Below, piece by piece: positions 56,737 through 64,000 of a DNA stretch of 64,000 bases (the first letter of the stretch is position 1; every line of letters begins with the position of its first letter). The position numbers and the translations under genes were made by a program. Source of the DNA: Paracoccus sp. C2R09 (lineage in GTDB: Bacteria > Pseudomonadota > Alphaproteobacteria > Rhodobacterales > Rhodobacteraceae). The notes beneath the pieces are model-generated. The model did no database searches and had not been told where the DNA came from. It was given only the letters and a program-made list of their open reading frames with translations. The stretch lies in assembly GCF_018860625.1 (NCBI RefSeq), contig NZ_JAHKQB010000027.1, forward strand, positions 186,001-250,000, given 5' to 3'.

Positions 56737-58028
56737 TAGAGCCCCTGATCGTCCTGGTCGTCCTGCTGTCGCTGATCGCCATCGGCGCGCCGATCTTCCT
56801 GGCGCTGGGGGCGGCGGGCATGATGGGCCTTTATATGGCGCGGGGGGCGATGGCGCTGTTCTTCGGGCCGACATCGCTTTTCGCGCAGCTGAACAGCTTC
56901 GAGCTGCTTGCCCTGCCGCTGTTCGTGCTGATGGGGAATTTCCTGTCCGCGACGCCCGTGGGCGCGAACCTGTATCGGGCGGCGGCGCTGTGGTTCAACC
57001 GTTTGCGGGGCGGGCTGGCCATCGCGACGGTTGGGGCCTCGACCGTGTTCGGGGCCGTGTCGGGCGTGTCGATCGCGGGCGTCGCGGCCATCGGGTCGAT
57101 CGCGGTACCGCAGATGCTGGCGCGCGGATATTCGCACCGGCTGGCCGCGGGCAGCGTCGTCAGTTCCGGCGCCCTCGCGATGCTGATCCCGCCAAGCGTT
57201 CCGCTGATCATCTATGGCGCGGTGTCGGGCGTGTCCGTTGCCGACCTGTTCATCGGCGGCGTGGTTCCGGGCGTGATGCTGGCGACGGTTCTTGCGGGAT
57301 ATATCTGGATCCGGGCGACGCTGAACCCCTCCGAGGCACCGCCGGAAAAGGGCCCCACCGATTGGGGCGCGCGCATCCGGTCGCTGGGCGGGCTGTGGCA
57401 TGCCGCCGTTCTGGTGGGGCTGGTGCTGGGCGTCATCTATACCGGTGTTGCCACCCCGTCCGAGGCGGGCGCATTCGGCGCGCTGGGCGCCCTGGCCCTG
57501 GCCGCGCTGGTCTTTCGCAGCCTGACATGGGCGCGCTTCTGGCAGATCCTTGCCTCCAGTGCGCGGATCTCGGGGGCGATCCTGCTGATCATGGGCTGCG
57601 CACGGATCTTCGGGGACTATCTCAACCTGATCCGGCTGCCCGATACGGTTTCGCAGGCGCTGACGCAGACGCAGCTGCCGGCCTTCGCGATCCTGATGCT
57701 GGTGATGATCGCGCTTCTGTTCCTGGGCATGCTGGTCGATGCGGTCTCGCTGATCGTCGTGACGACGCCGATCCTGCTGCCGCTGATCGGCGCGCTGGGC
57801 TATGATCCCCTGTGGTTCGGAATCATCCTGGTGATGAACCTGGAAATGGCGGTCATCACGCCGCCGGTGGGGCTGAACCTCTATACGCTCAAGGCGGTCG
57901 CGCCTGTCCTTGCGATCGAGGACATCATCCGCAGCGTGCTGCCCTTCGTGATCCTGCAATTCCTGGTGCTGACGATGTTCGTCCTGGTGCCGGAGCTGGC
58001 GCTGTGGCTGCCGGGGCTGATGCCCTGA
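56733..58028 (+). CDS. TRAP transporter large permease subunit (DctM)
   Basis: Membrane subunit of 431 residues with about 12 hydrophobic segments. DctM-family stretches are LLALPLFVLMGNFLSAT, LAIATVGASTVFGAVSGVSIAG, and the repeat ALAMLIPPSVPLIIYG. It carries out the sodium-coupled transport step of the tripartite TRAP system. Its ATG overlaps the lyase stop by four bases. Here the large subunit precedes the binding protein and small subunit, an order that differs from the common P-Q-M. Confidence 0.93.
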   Translation: MIEPLIVLVVLLSLIAIGAPIFLALGAAGMMGLYMARGAMALFFGPTSLFAQLNSFELLALPLFVLMGNFLSATPVGANLYRAAALWFNRLRGGLAIATVGASTVFGAVSGVSIAGVAAIGSIAVPQMLARGYSHRLAAGSVVSSGALAMLIPPSVPLIIYGAVSGVSVADLFIGGVVPGVMLATVLAGYIWIRATLNPSEAPPEKGPTDWGARIRSLGGLWHAAVLVGLVLGVIYTGVATPSEAGAFGALGALALAALVFRSLTWARFWQILASSARISGAILLIMGCARIFGDYLNLIRLPDTVSQALTQTQLPAFAILMLVMIALLFLGMLVDAVSLIVVTTPILLPLIGALGYDPLWFGIILVMNLEMAVITPPVGLNLYTLKAVAPVLAIEDIIRSVLPFVILQFLVLTMFVLVPELALWLPGLMP

Positions 58029-58059
58029 GACCACAAGAAAACAAGAGGGAGGAGAAGAC

Positions 58060-59091
58060 ATGACCACGAGAAGACAATTCCTGAGCGCGGGTGCCGTGCT
58101 TGGCGGTCTGTCCGTCGCGGGGCTGCCGCGCAGGGCATTCGCATCCGAGACGCTGACCGGGGTCAGCTATCTACCGCCATCCTATGCCGACCTGGCCTAT
58201 GGGTCGCAGGGGCTGGTGGACCGCGTGAACGAGGCCGGGGAGGGCGTCGTCGCACTGGATTACCACGACAGCGGACGCCTTGTTTCGGCCGATGAACAGC
58301 TGCCGGCGCTTCGGGCGGGCACCATCGATTTCATGTTCCACACCAGCTCCTATGTCACGCGGTCGCTGCCGATCCTGGGGGTGCTGGGCCTGCCGGGCGT
58401 GGTCGGCCCGCTTTACGAGAACCCCGACCGCCTGCGCCGCGGATCGCCCCTGTTCGACCTGATCGCGGCCGAGCTGGAAAAGCAGGGACTGCGCTGCCTG
58501 TCGCTTGGCGGTGGCATCATGGAGCCGGAATATGTCTGGAGCGTCGAGAGCGCGCCGATCACCGATCTGACCCAGATCCAGGGCAAGAAGATCCGGCTCG
58601 TCTCGTTCGAGGCGTCGGCGGCGCTGGAACATTTCGGCGCGGCGCCGGTGCGCATTCCGTCATCCGAGCTCTATATCGCGCTGGAGCGCGGGACCGTCGA
58701 TGCGGCGGTGGCCAACATCTCGACCATCAACGGGCGGGCGATCCAGGAACAGGTGCGCTATGCCTATCGCATGCCGGTGACGGGCTTCGCGATCGGCATC
58801 TTCACCACGACCCGCCGTTGGGATGCCATGCCCGAGGATGTGCGCGCCGCCTTCATGGAAGGCGTCGAGTGGTTCGACCAGGAAAGCGCCCGCGCGGCGA
58901 ACGAGGATTACTTCCGCGACCAGTACTGGCCCGCCTTCCGCGAAGCGGGCATCGAGGTCATCGAACCGTCCGAGGCCGAGATCGCCGAATTCGACAAGAT
59001 CAACGCGGATGTGCGCCAGGTCTGGCTGGACGAGGTCGGGGCCGAGGTCGGCGAACGGGCCATCGCCCTGGCCATGGGCGAGGGGGCCTGA
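58060..59091 (+). CDS. TRAP transporter solute-binding protein (DctP), Tat-exported
   Basis: Periplasmic binding protein of 343 residues. The N-terminus has the twin-arginine motif TTRRQFLSAG followed by a hydrophobic stretch and a cut near RAFA-SE, so it should be folded before export. The body has the DctP-type GKKIRLVSFEASAAL and SSELYIALERGTVDAAVAN segments. The Arg in IRLVSF is in place to clamp a carboxylate. It sits between the large and small permease genes. Confidence 0.92.
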   Translation: MTTRRQFLSAGAVLGGLSVAGLPRRAFASETLTGVSYLPPSYADLAYGSQGLVDRVNEAGEGVVALDYHDSGRLVSADEQLPALRAGTIDFMFHTSSYVTRSLPILGVLGLPGVVGPLYENPDRLRRGSPLFDLIAAELEKQGLRCLSLGGGIMEPEYVWSVESAPITDLTQIQGKKIRLVSFEASAALEHFGAAPVRIPSSELYIALERGTVDAAVANISTINGRAIQEQVRYAYRMPVTGFAIGIFTTTRRWDAMPEDVRAAFMEGVEWFDQESARAANEDYFRDQYWPAFREAGIEVIEPSEAEIAEFDKINADVRQVWLDEVGAEVGERAIALAMGEGA

Positions 59092-59095
59092 TCCG

Positions 59096-59596
59096 ATGCG
59101 CGCTGTCGACAGGGCCATGGGATGGCTGACCTGGATCCTGCAGGCCGGCGGCGCGCTGGTGCTGGCCTTCATGATGGTGACCATCGGCTATGACGCGCTG
59201 ATGCGCCATTTCTTCGCGCGGGCAACCAGTTGGAGCATGGAGGTCAACGCCTTCCTGATGGTGTACCTGGCGCTGGTGACGGCGGCGGACACCCTGCGCC
59301 GGGGCGAACAGATCGGCATCGGTTTCCTTGCCGAACGCGGCAGTCCGCTGCGGCAGCATGTGCTGCGCGTCGTCGTGGCGCTTGTGGGGGCGGTCTTCTC
59401 GTTCACGATCGCATGGCGCGGGTGGCTGATGGCGCATGATGCCCATGCCTATGGCGAACGCGTCAGCAGCGCCTTCGGCACACCGATGTGGATACCCTAT
59501 GGGCTGATCCCCGTCGGCTTCAGCGTGCTGGGGCTGCAATTCGTCCTGATGATGCTGACCCGTCCCGCAGGGCAGCAGCGTGCGGATTTCGCCTGA
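59096..59596 (+). CDS. TRAP transporter small permease subunit (DctQ)
   Basis: A four-helix membrane subunit of 166 residues (ILQAGGALVLAFMMVTIGYDALMRHFF; SMEVNAFLMVYLALVTAADTLRRGEQI; VVVALVGAVFSFTIAWRGWLM; GLIPVGFSVLGLQFVLMML, in parts). The DctQ signature around WSMEVNAFL is present. The ATG at 59096 is 4 bases after the dctP stop. It is the last gene of the operon and converges with the LysR gene. Confidence 0.92.
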   Translation: MRAVDRAMGWLTWILQAGGALVLAFMMVTIGYDALMRHFFARATSWSMEVNAFLMVYLALVTAADTLRRGEQIGIGFLAERGSPLRQHVLRVVVALVGAVFSFTIAWRGWLMAHDAHAYGERVSSAFGTPMWIPYGLIPVGFSVLGLQFVLMMLTRPAGQQRADFA

Positions 59597-59597
59597 C

Positions 59598-59626
59598 CGA
59601 AGGGGGGCGCAACGCGGCCCCCTTCG
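59598..59626. terminator. Hairpin between dctQ and the LysR gene
   Basis: CGAAGGGGG / CCCCCTTCG stem between convergent genes, without a clear T-tract on either strand. Possibly a weak or factor-assisted terminator. Confidence 0.45.
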
Positions 59627-59635
59627 GCGCCCCGG

Positions 59636-60538
59636 TCACGAACTGCCCATCCAGTCGGTGTCCAAAGTGCCGATCAGGAAATCCATGAACAGGCGAGTCT
59701 TGGGCGTCAGCACGTTGCTGCGCGGATAGACCAGCCAGAGGACCGAGCGGTCGTTCAGACGCCAGTCGGGCAGGATCTGCACCAGGCTGCCCTCGCGCAG
59801 TTCCTGCGCCACGTTCCAGACCGAATTGATCGAGATGCCCGCCCCCGCGGTCGTCGCGATCCGCATCGAGGCACCGTCATCGAAGATCGCGCGGCATTTC
59901 ATCGCCTTGGGGTCCAGCCGCCAGACATCGCGGCCGTTCGTCAGGTCGCGCGCCGCCATGTCCTTCCATGACAGCAGGTGGTGGCCGGGCAGATCGTCGG
60001 GCCGCCGCGGCATCCCGTGTTCGGCGACATAGCCGGGCGAGGCGCAGAGGATGCGCGGATCCTCGGCCAGCTTGCGGCCCTTGAGGCTGCTGTCCTGCAA
60101 TGGCGCGCTGCGCAGCGCCAGATCGAAGCTGCCCTCGATCAGGTCGAAGCGGGTATCGGACAGGCGCAGGTCCAGCGTGATGCCGGGATGGGCCTGGTGG
60201 AAGGCGGGCAGCAGCGGCATGATGTGGCGCTGTGCGAAGCTGCTGGGAGCGGCAAAGCGCAGCGTGCCCGTGGGCTGGGCGGCGTCATGGCCCAGAACCG
60301 CACGACCGGCCTCGATCTGGGCCAGGATCTCGGTCGCATAGGGCAGAAAGGCCTCGCCCTCGTGGGACAGGGAAACCTTGCGGGTGGTCCGGTGCAGAAG
60401 CTCGGCGCCAAGCTGCTGTTCCAGCTTGGCCAGCCGGGCGCTGGCCACGGCGGGGGCCATGCGCAGATCGCGGCCCGCGGCGGTGATGTTCAGCCTTTCG
60501 GCCGCCAGCACGAAAAGTCGAAGGCTGTCGATGTCCAT
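59636..60538 (-). CDS. LysR-family transcriptional regulator
   Basis: A regulator of 300 residues from the ATG at 60538 (MDIDSLRLFVLAAERLN). The helix-turn-helix spans about residues 1-60 (NITAAGRDLRMAPAVASARLAKLEQQLGAELLHRTTR, in parts) and the substrate-binding domain about 90-290. The FxxAPxSFAQRHIMPLLPAF region fits the CrgA-like subgroup. It follows cysJ on the same strand after 94 bases, but no link to sulfur metabolism is shown by sequence; it could equally act on the neighbouring operon. Target unknown. Confidence 0.85.
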   Translation of the reverse strand: MDIDSLRLFVLAAERLNITAAGRDLRMAPAVASARLAKLEQQLGAELLHRTTRKVSLSHEGEAFLPYATEILAQIEAGRAVLGHDAAQPTGTLRFAAPSSFAQRHIMPLLPAFHQAHPGITLDLRLSDTRFDLIEGSFDLALRSAPLQDSSLKGRKLAEDPRILCASPGYVAEHGMPRRPDDLPGHHLLSWKDMAARDLTNGRDVWRLDPKAMKCRAIFDDGASMRIATTAGAGISINSVWNVAQELREGSLVQILPDWRLNDRSVLWLVYPRSNVLTPKTRLFMDFLIGTLDTDWMGSS

Positions 60539-60632
60539 TACCGGTATCCTCGTCCCCGCACCCATGATTGGCAGAGCGCACCGACCGGTTCAAGCGTGGC
60601 GCCGCACCCCCTTGGGGGATGCGGCACGGCGA

Positions 60633-62444
60633 TCAGTAGACGTCGCGCTGATAGCGGCGGTTGTCGCGCATCTCGACCAGATAGGCCTCGGCGCTTTCGA
60701 CGCTGTGCTTGCCATGTTCGACCAGCACGCGGATCAGCGCGTCATGCACGTCCTTGGCCATCCGGTCGGCATCCCCGCAGATATAGAGATGCGCACCCGC
60801 GTTCAGCCATTCCCACAGCTCGGCACCCTGTTCGACGATCCGGTCCTGAACATAGACCTTCTGGGCCTGGTCGCGGCTGAAGGCCACGTCCAGCTTCGTC
60901 AGCAGGCCCGATTTCAGATAGCCCTGCAGTTCCACCTGATAGAGGAAGTCCTGCGTGAAATGCGGGTTGCCGAAGAACAGCCAGTTCTTGCCCGCGGCCT
61001 CGTCGGCCTCGCGGTCCTGGAGGAAGGCGCGGAAGGGCGCGATGCCGGTGCCGGGGCCGATCATGATGACGGGCGCTTCGGGATCGGCGGGCAGGCGGAA
61101 GTTGTTGTTCTCCTCGACGAAGACGCGCAGTTCGCCCGCATCGGCCAGACGGCGGCCCAGATGCCCCGAGCATCCGCCCAGATGGTTGCGGCCATGCGCA
61201 TTGTATTCGACGACGCCGACGGTCACATGCACCTCGTCCTCGACCTCTTTCTGGCTGGAGGCGATGGAATAGAGACGCGGCTGCATCTTGCGCAGGCTGT
61301 CGACCAGACCCTGCGGGGTGGCCTCGCCCTTGTGTTCGCGCAGGATGTCGAAGATCTGCCGCTCGGCGATGTATTCGCGCAGGGCGGCCTTGTCGGCGGC
61401 CAGCTTGCGAAGCTCGTCATTGCCGGTGGCTTCGGCGAATTTCTCGACGAAGGCGGGATAGGACTGGGTCAGCTCCAGATCCTCGGACAGGGCGTCGCGC
61501 AGCGTCTTCTGCTGCCCGCCGACGGTGACCTCTGCCGCGCCGTCAAGGCCCAGCAGCTGCAGCGTTTCGTCGACCTCGACCGGGTCGTTGTGGAAATACA
61601 CCCCGAGCGAGTCGCCCGCCTGATAGGTGATGCCCGAGCCTTCCAGCGAGATTTCCAGGTGGCGCACATCCTTGGTGCTGTCGCGCCCGGTGATCTTCTG
61701 GACGGCGTTCACCTCGGCGGTGAAGGGATTGCGCTTGGTCCATTGCGACGCGGCAGGGGCGGGGGCCGCCATGCCCGGCGTCAGCGGCACCACGTTGCTG
61801 GGCTGCGCATCGGCCTTCAGGTCGGGTTCGAACGCCGTGACGGTGCCGTCGATCCATGCAGCGGCCTGATCGTCGTAATCGACGTCCAGCAGGGCGCGTT
61901 CGACCAGCACGGTCGCGCCCAACGCGGTCAGGCGTTCCTCGAAATCGACGGCGGTCTTGCAGAAGAACTCGTAGCTGGTATCGCCCAGGCCCAGCACGGC
62001 GATCTTGGCGCCGTCCAGCTTCGGCGCCTTCTTCGAGCCCACGAAATCGAACAGCTTCTGCGCGGGTTCGGGCGGCTCGCCCTCGCCATAGGTCGAGACG
62101 ACGACGACCATGTGGCGTTCGTTCTTCAGCTGGTTCGGCTTGTAATCGGCCATGTCCACCAGCTTGACGTCCAGCCCACGCGCCTTGGCCTTGGCGGCCA
62201 CGTCCTGGGCGACATGCTTGGCATTCCCCGTCTGCGACCCATAGAGCACCGTCAGCACGGCCTTTTCGGCCTGGGGCGCGGCGGCGGGCAGGGCGCCCGC
62301 ACCTGCGGCACCGGCCGAGGCGGCCAGGAAGCCGCTGATCCAGGCCTGCTGGATCGGCGTCAGCGTGGTCAGCAGCGACTGCATCTGCGTCGACTGTTCG
62401 GAGGTCAGCGGGTTCAGGCCGGGGGGAAGGGTGTTGGTAAGCAC
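60633..62444 (-). CDS. cysJ: Sulfite reductase (NADPH) flavoprotein alpha-component
   Basis: Diflavin reductase of 603 residues supplying NADPH electrons to the sulfite reductase hemoprotein. After a ~60-residue extension, the flavodoxin domain runs about 65-205 (YGSQTGNAKHVAQD, VVVSTYGEGEPPEPA, LGLGDTSYEFFC), the FAD domain about 235-440 (RLYSIASSQ), and the NADP domain to the end (MIGPGTGIAPFRAFLQ, YICGDADRMAKDV, C-terminal RDVY). It is transcribed after cysI and cysH, so the order is I-H-J instead of the enteric J-I-H. Confidence 0.93.
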   Translation of the reverse strand: MLTNTLPPGLNPLTSEQSTQMQSLLTTLTPIQQAWISGFLAASAGAAGAGALPAAAPQAEKAVLTVLYGSQTGNAKHVAQDVAAKAKARGLDVKLVDMADYKPNQLKNERHMVVVVSTYGEGEPPEPAQKLFDFVGSKKAPKLDGAKIAVLGLGDTSYEFFCKTAVDFEERLTALGATVLVERALLDVDYDDQAAAWIDGTVTAFEPDLKADAQPSNVVPLTPGMAAPAPAASQWTKRNPFTAEVNAVQKITGRDSTKDVRHLEISLEGSGITYQAGDSLGVYFHNDPVEVDETLQLLGLDGAAEVTVGGQQKTLRDALSEDLELTQSYPAFVEKFAEATGNDELRKLAADKAALREYIAERQIFDILREHKGEATPQGLVDSLRKMQPRLYSIASSQKEVEDEVHVTVGVVEYNAHGRNHLGGCSGHLGRRLADAGELRVFVEENNNFRLPADPEAPVIMIGPGTGIAPFRAFLQDREADEAAGKNWLFFGNPHFTQDFLYQVELQGYLKSGLLTKLDVAFSRDQAQKVYVQDRIVEQGAELWEWLNAGAHLYICGDADRMAKDVHDALIRVLVEHGKHSVESAEAYLVEMRDNRRYQRDVY

Positions 62445-62491
62445 GGGTTATGTCTGCCTTGGTATGTCTGGGTGCTGGTCGGATGCGGATT

Positions 62492-63217
62492 TCAGATGTG
62501 AAGGCCGCATTCGCGGGTGGTGCCGAAGAAGCGCGTTTCCTCTTCGGTCATGCCGTCTTCCAGCCGCCTGGTGGTATGTGTGTCACCCACGCTGACATAG
62601 CCCTCGTCCCATAGCGGGTGATAGGGCAGATCATGCTTGCGTAGATAGCGGTGAACGTCGCGGTTGTTCCAATCCACGATCGGGTGCAGCTTGATGCGGC
62701 CGCCCTGCAGTTCGACCACGGGCCGGTCGGCGCGGCTGGCCGACTGGCTGCGGCGCAGGCCGGTGAACCAGGTGTTCACGCCCAGCTCCTCCAGCGCGCG
62801 CTGCATCGGCTGGACCTTGTTGATCGTGTTGTACTTGCGGATGCCTTCCTCGCCCTGTTCCCACAGTGCACCGAAGCGGGTTTCCTGCCAGGCGGGGCTC
62901 ATCTCGGACCGGTAGATGTGCAGGTTCAGGTTCAGACGCTCGGTCAGCTCGTCGATGAAGCGATAGGTTTCCGGGAACAGATAGCCCGTATCCATAAGCA
63001 GGACCGGGATGTCGGGGCGGAAGCTGGTCATCAGGTGAAGCATGACCGCAGACTGAACGCCGAAGCTGGACGAGACGACATGGGTGCCCGGCAGGTGCCG
63101 CAGCCCCCATTGCACGCGTTCCTCGGGCGAACGATCCGCAAGGATCTCGTTCGCCTCCTCGACCAGCGCCTCGGGGCGCAGCGCGCCGGTATCGGGGATG
63201 TAACGTTCAGCCATCAT
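62492..63217 (-). CDS. cysH: Phosphoadenylylsulfate reductase
   Basis: Reduces PAPS (adenylyl 3'-phosphate form of activated sulfate) to sulfite with thioredoxin or glutaredoxin. It is 241 residues from the ATG at 63217, with GGAGG eight bases upstream; an ATG at 63214 is one codon later. The substrate loop [12 protein letters not shown] and the C-terminal ECGLHI with the single catalytic Cys are present. The paired cysteines that hold an iron-sulfur cluster in APS reductases are missing, so it should use PAPS. Lies between cysI and cysJ. Confidence 0.93.
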   Translation of the reverse strand: MMAERYIPDTGALRPEALVEEANEILADRSPEERVQWGLRHLPGTHVVSSSFGVQSAVMLHLMTSFRPDIPVLLMDTGYLFPETYRFIDELTERLNLNLHIYRSEMSPAWQETRFGALWEQGEEGIRKYNTINKVQPMQRALEELGVNTWFTGLRRSQSASRADRPVVELQGGRIKLHPIVDWNNRDVHRYLRKHDLPYHPLWDEGYVSVGDTHTTRRLEDGMTEEETRFFGTTRECGLHI

Positions 63218-63246
63218 CTTCAGTGCCTCCGCTTCAGGCTGGTGGT

Positions 63247-64000
63247 TCAGGCGTGGAAATCGGTCACGGAAACCTTGACCTCGGGGACGACACCCTTGCG
63301 GATGACGAAATCGCCGAAGCCCTCGTCGCCGTCGCGTTCGGTGGCCCATTGTCCGATCAGGGTGTCCAGTTCGGCCAGGATCGCCTCGGCGCTGACATTC
63401 TCGAGATGCAGCTTGGGAATGCGGGTGCCGACGCGGTTGCCGCCCAGATACAGGTTGTACTTGCCCGGACCCTTGCCCACGAGACCGGCCTCGGCCAGCA
63501 TCGCGCGGCCGCAGCCGTTCGGGCAGCCGACGACGCGCAGGATCAGGTGGTCCTGACCGACGCCGTGCTTGTCCAGCAGCCCTTCGACATTGGCGACCAG
63601 TTCCGGCAGGAAACGCTCGGCCTCGGCCATGGCCAGGGGACAGGTCGGCAGCGCGACGCAGGCCATCGAGTTCTTCAGCTGCGGCGTCATCAGGTCGTCG
63701 ATCAGGCCGTGTTCGCGTGCGATGCGCTCGATCTCGGCCTTCTGATCGGCGGGCACGCCCGCGATGACCAGGTTCTGGTTCGCCGTCATGCGGAAATCGC
63801 CTTGGTGGATCTCGGCGATCTTGCGCAGGCCGGTCTTCAGCGGACGGCCCGGATAATCCAGGATGCGGCCCGACAGGATGTACAGCGTCAGGTGATGTTT
63901 GCCGTCCACGCCCTCGACCCAGCCGAAGCGGTCGCCGCGGGTGGTGAATTCATAGGGACGCGAGGGGCCGAACGTGACGCCCGCGCGCTTCTCGACCTCG
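63247..64000 (-). CDS. cysI: Sulfite reductase hemoprotein beta-component, C-terminal part (partial)
   Basis: The frame is open to the window edge, leaving about 250 C-terminal residues. The iron-sulfur/siroheme cysteines are visible as C-x5-C in [16 protein letters not shown] and C-x3-C in [12 protein letters not shown], the signature of nitrite/sulfite reductases. Basic residues for siroheme binding precede it. With cysJ in the same transcript it should reduce sulfite to sulfide. The internal GTG at 63909 is not the start. Confidence 0.93.
   Translation of the reverse strand, partial: EVEKRAGVTFGPSRPYEFTTRGDRFGWVEGVDGKHHLTLYILSGRILDYPGRPLKTGLRKIAEIHQGDFRMTANQNLVIAGVPADQKAEIERIAREHGLIDDLMTPQLKNSMACVALPTCPLAMAEAERFLPELVANVEGLLDKHGVGQDHLILRVVGCPNGCGRAMLAEAGLVGKGPGKYNLYLGGNRVGTRIPKLHLENVSAEAILAELDTLIGQWATERDGDEGFGDFVIRKGVVPEVKVSVTDFHA

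Noticed and set aside
60601-60625. Hairpin GCCGCACCCCCTTGGGGGATGCGGC after cysJ
   Set aside because: The stem is good, but no T-tract follows on the - strand, so I did not list it as a terminator; read-through into the LysR gene is possible.

Overview
The window is gene-dense, GC-rich chromosomal DNA from an alphaproteobacterium, most likely a salt-adapted member of the Rhodobacterales close to Paracoccus. The evidence for this is the circularly permuted two-piece tmRNA with tag ANDNRAPVALAA, an alpha-type SspB, a DUF4169 / ribbon-helix-helix gene pair, a PAS_5-type protein, a tryptophan-type lipoamide dehydrogenase active site (CLNWGC), an ectABC-ask cluster and a seven-gene Mrp antiporter operon. 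I see no insertion sequence, prophage, CRISPR array, tRNA or rRNA gene. Nearly all genes are intact and conserved.

Layout: 1-2772, birA end, coaX and RNase J; 2868-7564, trmB, glmS/glmU and gph; 7632-9558, bacterioferritin with its ferredoxin, divergent from queA; 9641-12489, an MFS transporter and lpd; 12542-15971, a divergent penicillin-acylase-like protein and a 3-hydroxyisobutyrate dehydrogenase relative; 15982-19761, a CHAD protein, two small conserved genes, fumC and a DapA-family aldolase; 19769-20711, sspB beside the tmRNA gene, two partners in degrading products of stalled ribosomes; 20771-25212, ectoine synthesis (ectABC-ask) with the divergent MarR-type regulator ectR; 25259-27879, gnd, a hotdog thioesterase and bioY; 28118-33835, the mrpABCDEFG cation/proton antiporter; 33931-41524, rnd, a tandem GNAT, a PAS protein, gmk-gammaCA-histidine kinase, rpiA and gor; 41619-46201, hflK-hflC, a DegP-type protease and a ferredoxin; 46469-48643, katG; 48788-51368, a DUF2141 protein and a DUF4394 / ECF sigma / anti-sigma group; 51531-53813, an MDR oxidoreductase and a 2-hydroxyacid dehydrogenase; 53823-59596, a GntR regulator divergent from a CoA-transferase, HMG-CoA-lyase and TRAP transporter operon; 59636-64000, a LysR regulator and assimilatory sulfate reduction genes cysI (partial), cysH and cysJ.

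Two themes stand out. Osmotic and ionic stress is served by ectoine synthesis and the Mrp antiporter; protein and redox quality control by tmRNA/SspB, HflKC/DegP, KatG, Gor and bacterioferritin. The least understood parts are the organic-acid operon at 54617-59596, the acylase homologue lacking its nucleophile serine, the DUF4394/ECF module and the soluble PhoR-like kinase without a partner. None is clearly a wholly new system. No gene-free stretch exceeds 300 bases apart from 20249-20770, which holds the tmRNA gene with its promoter and terminator.
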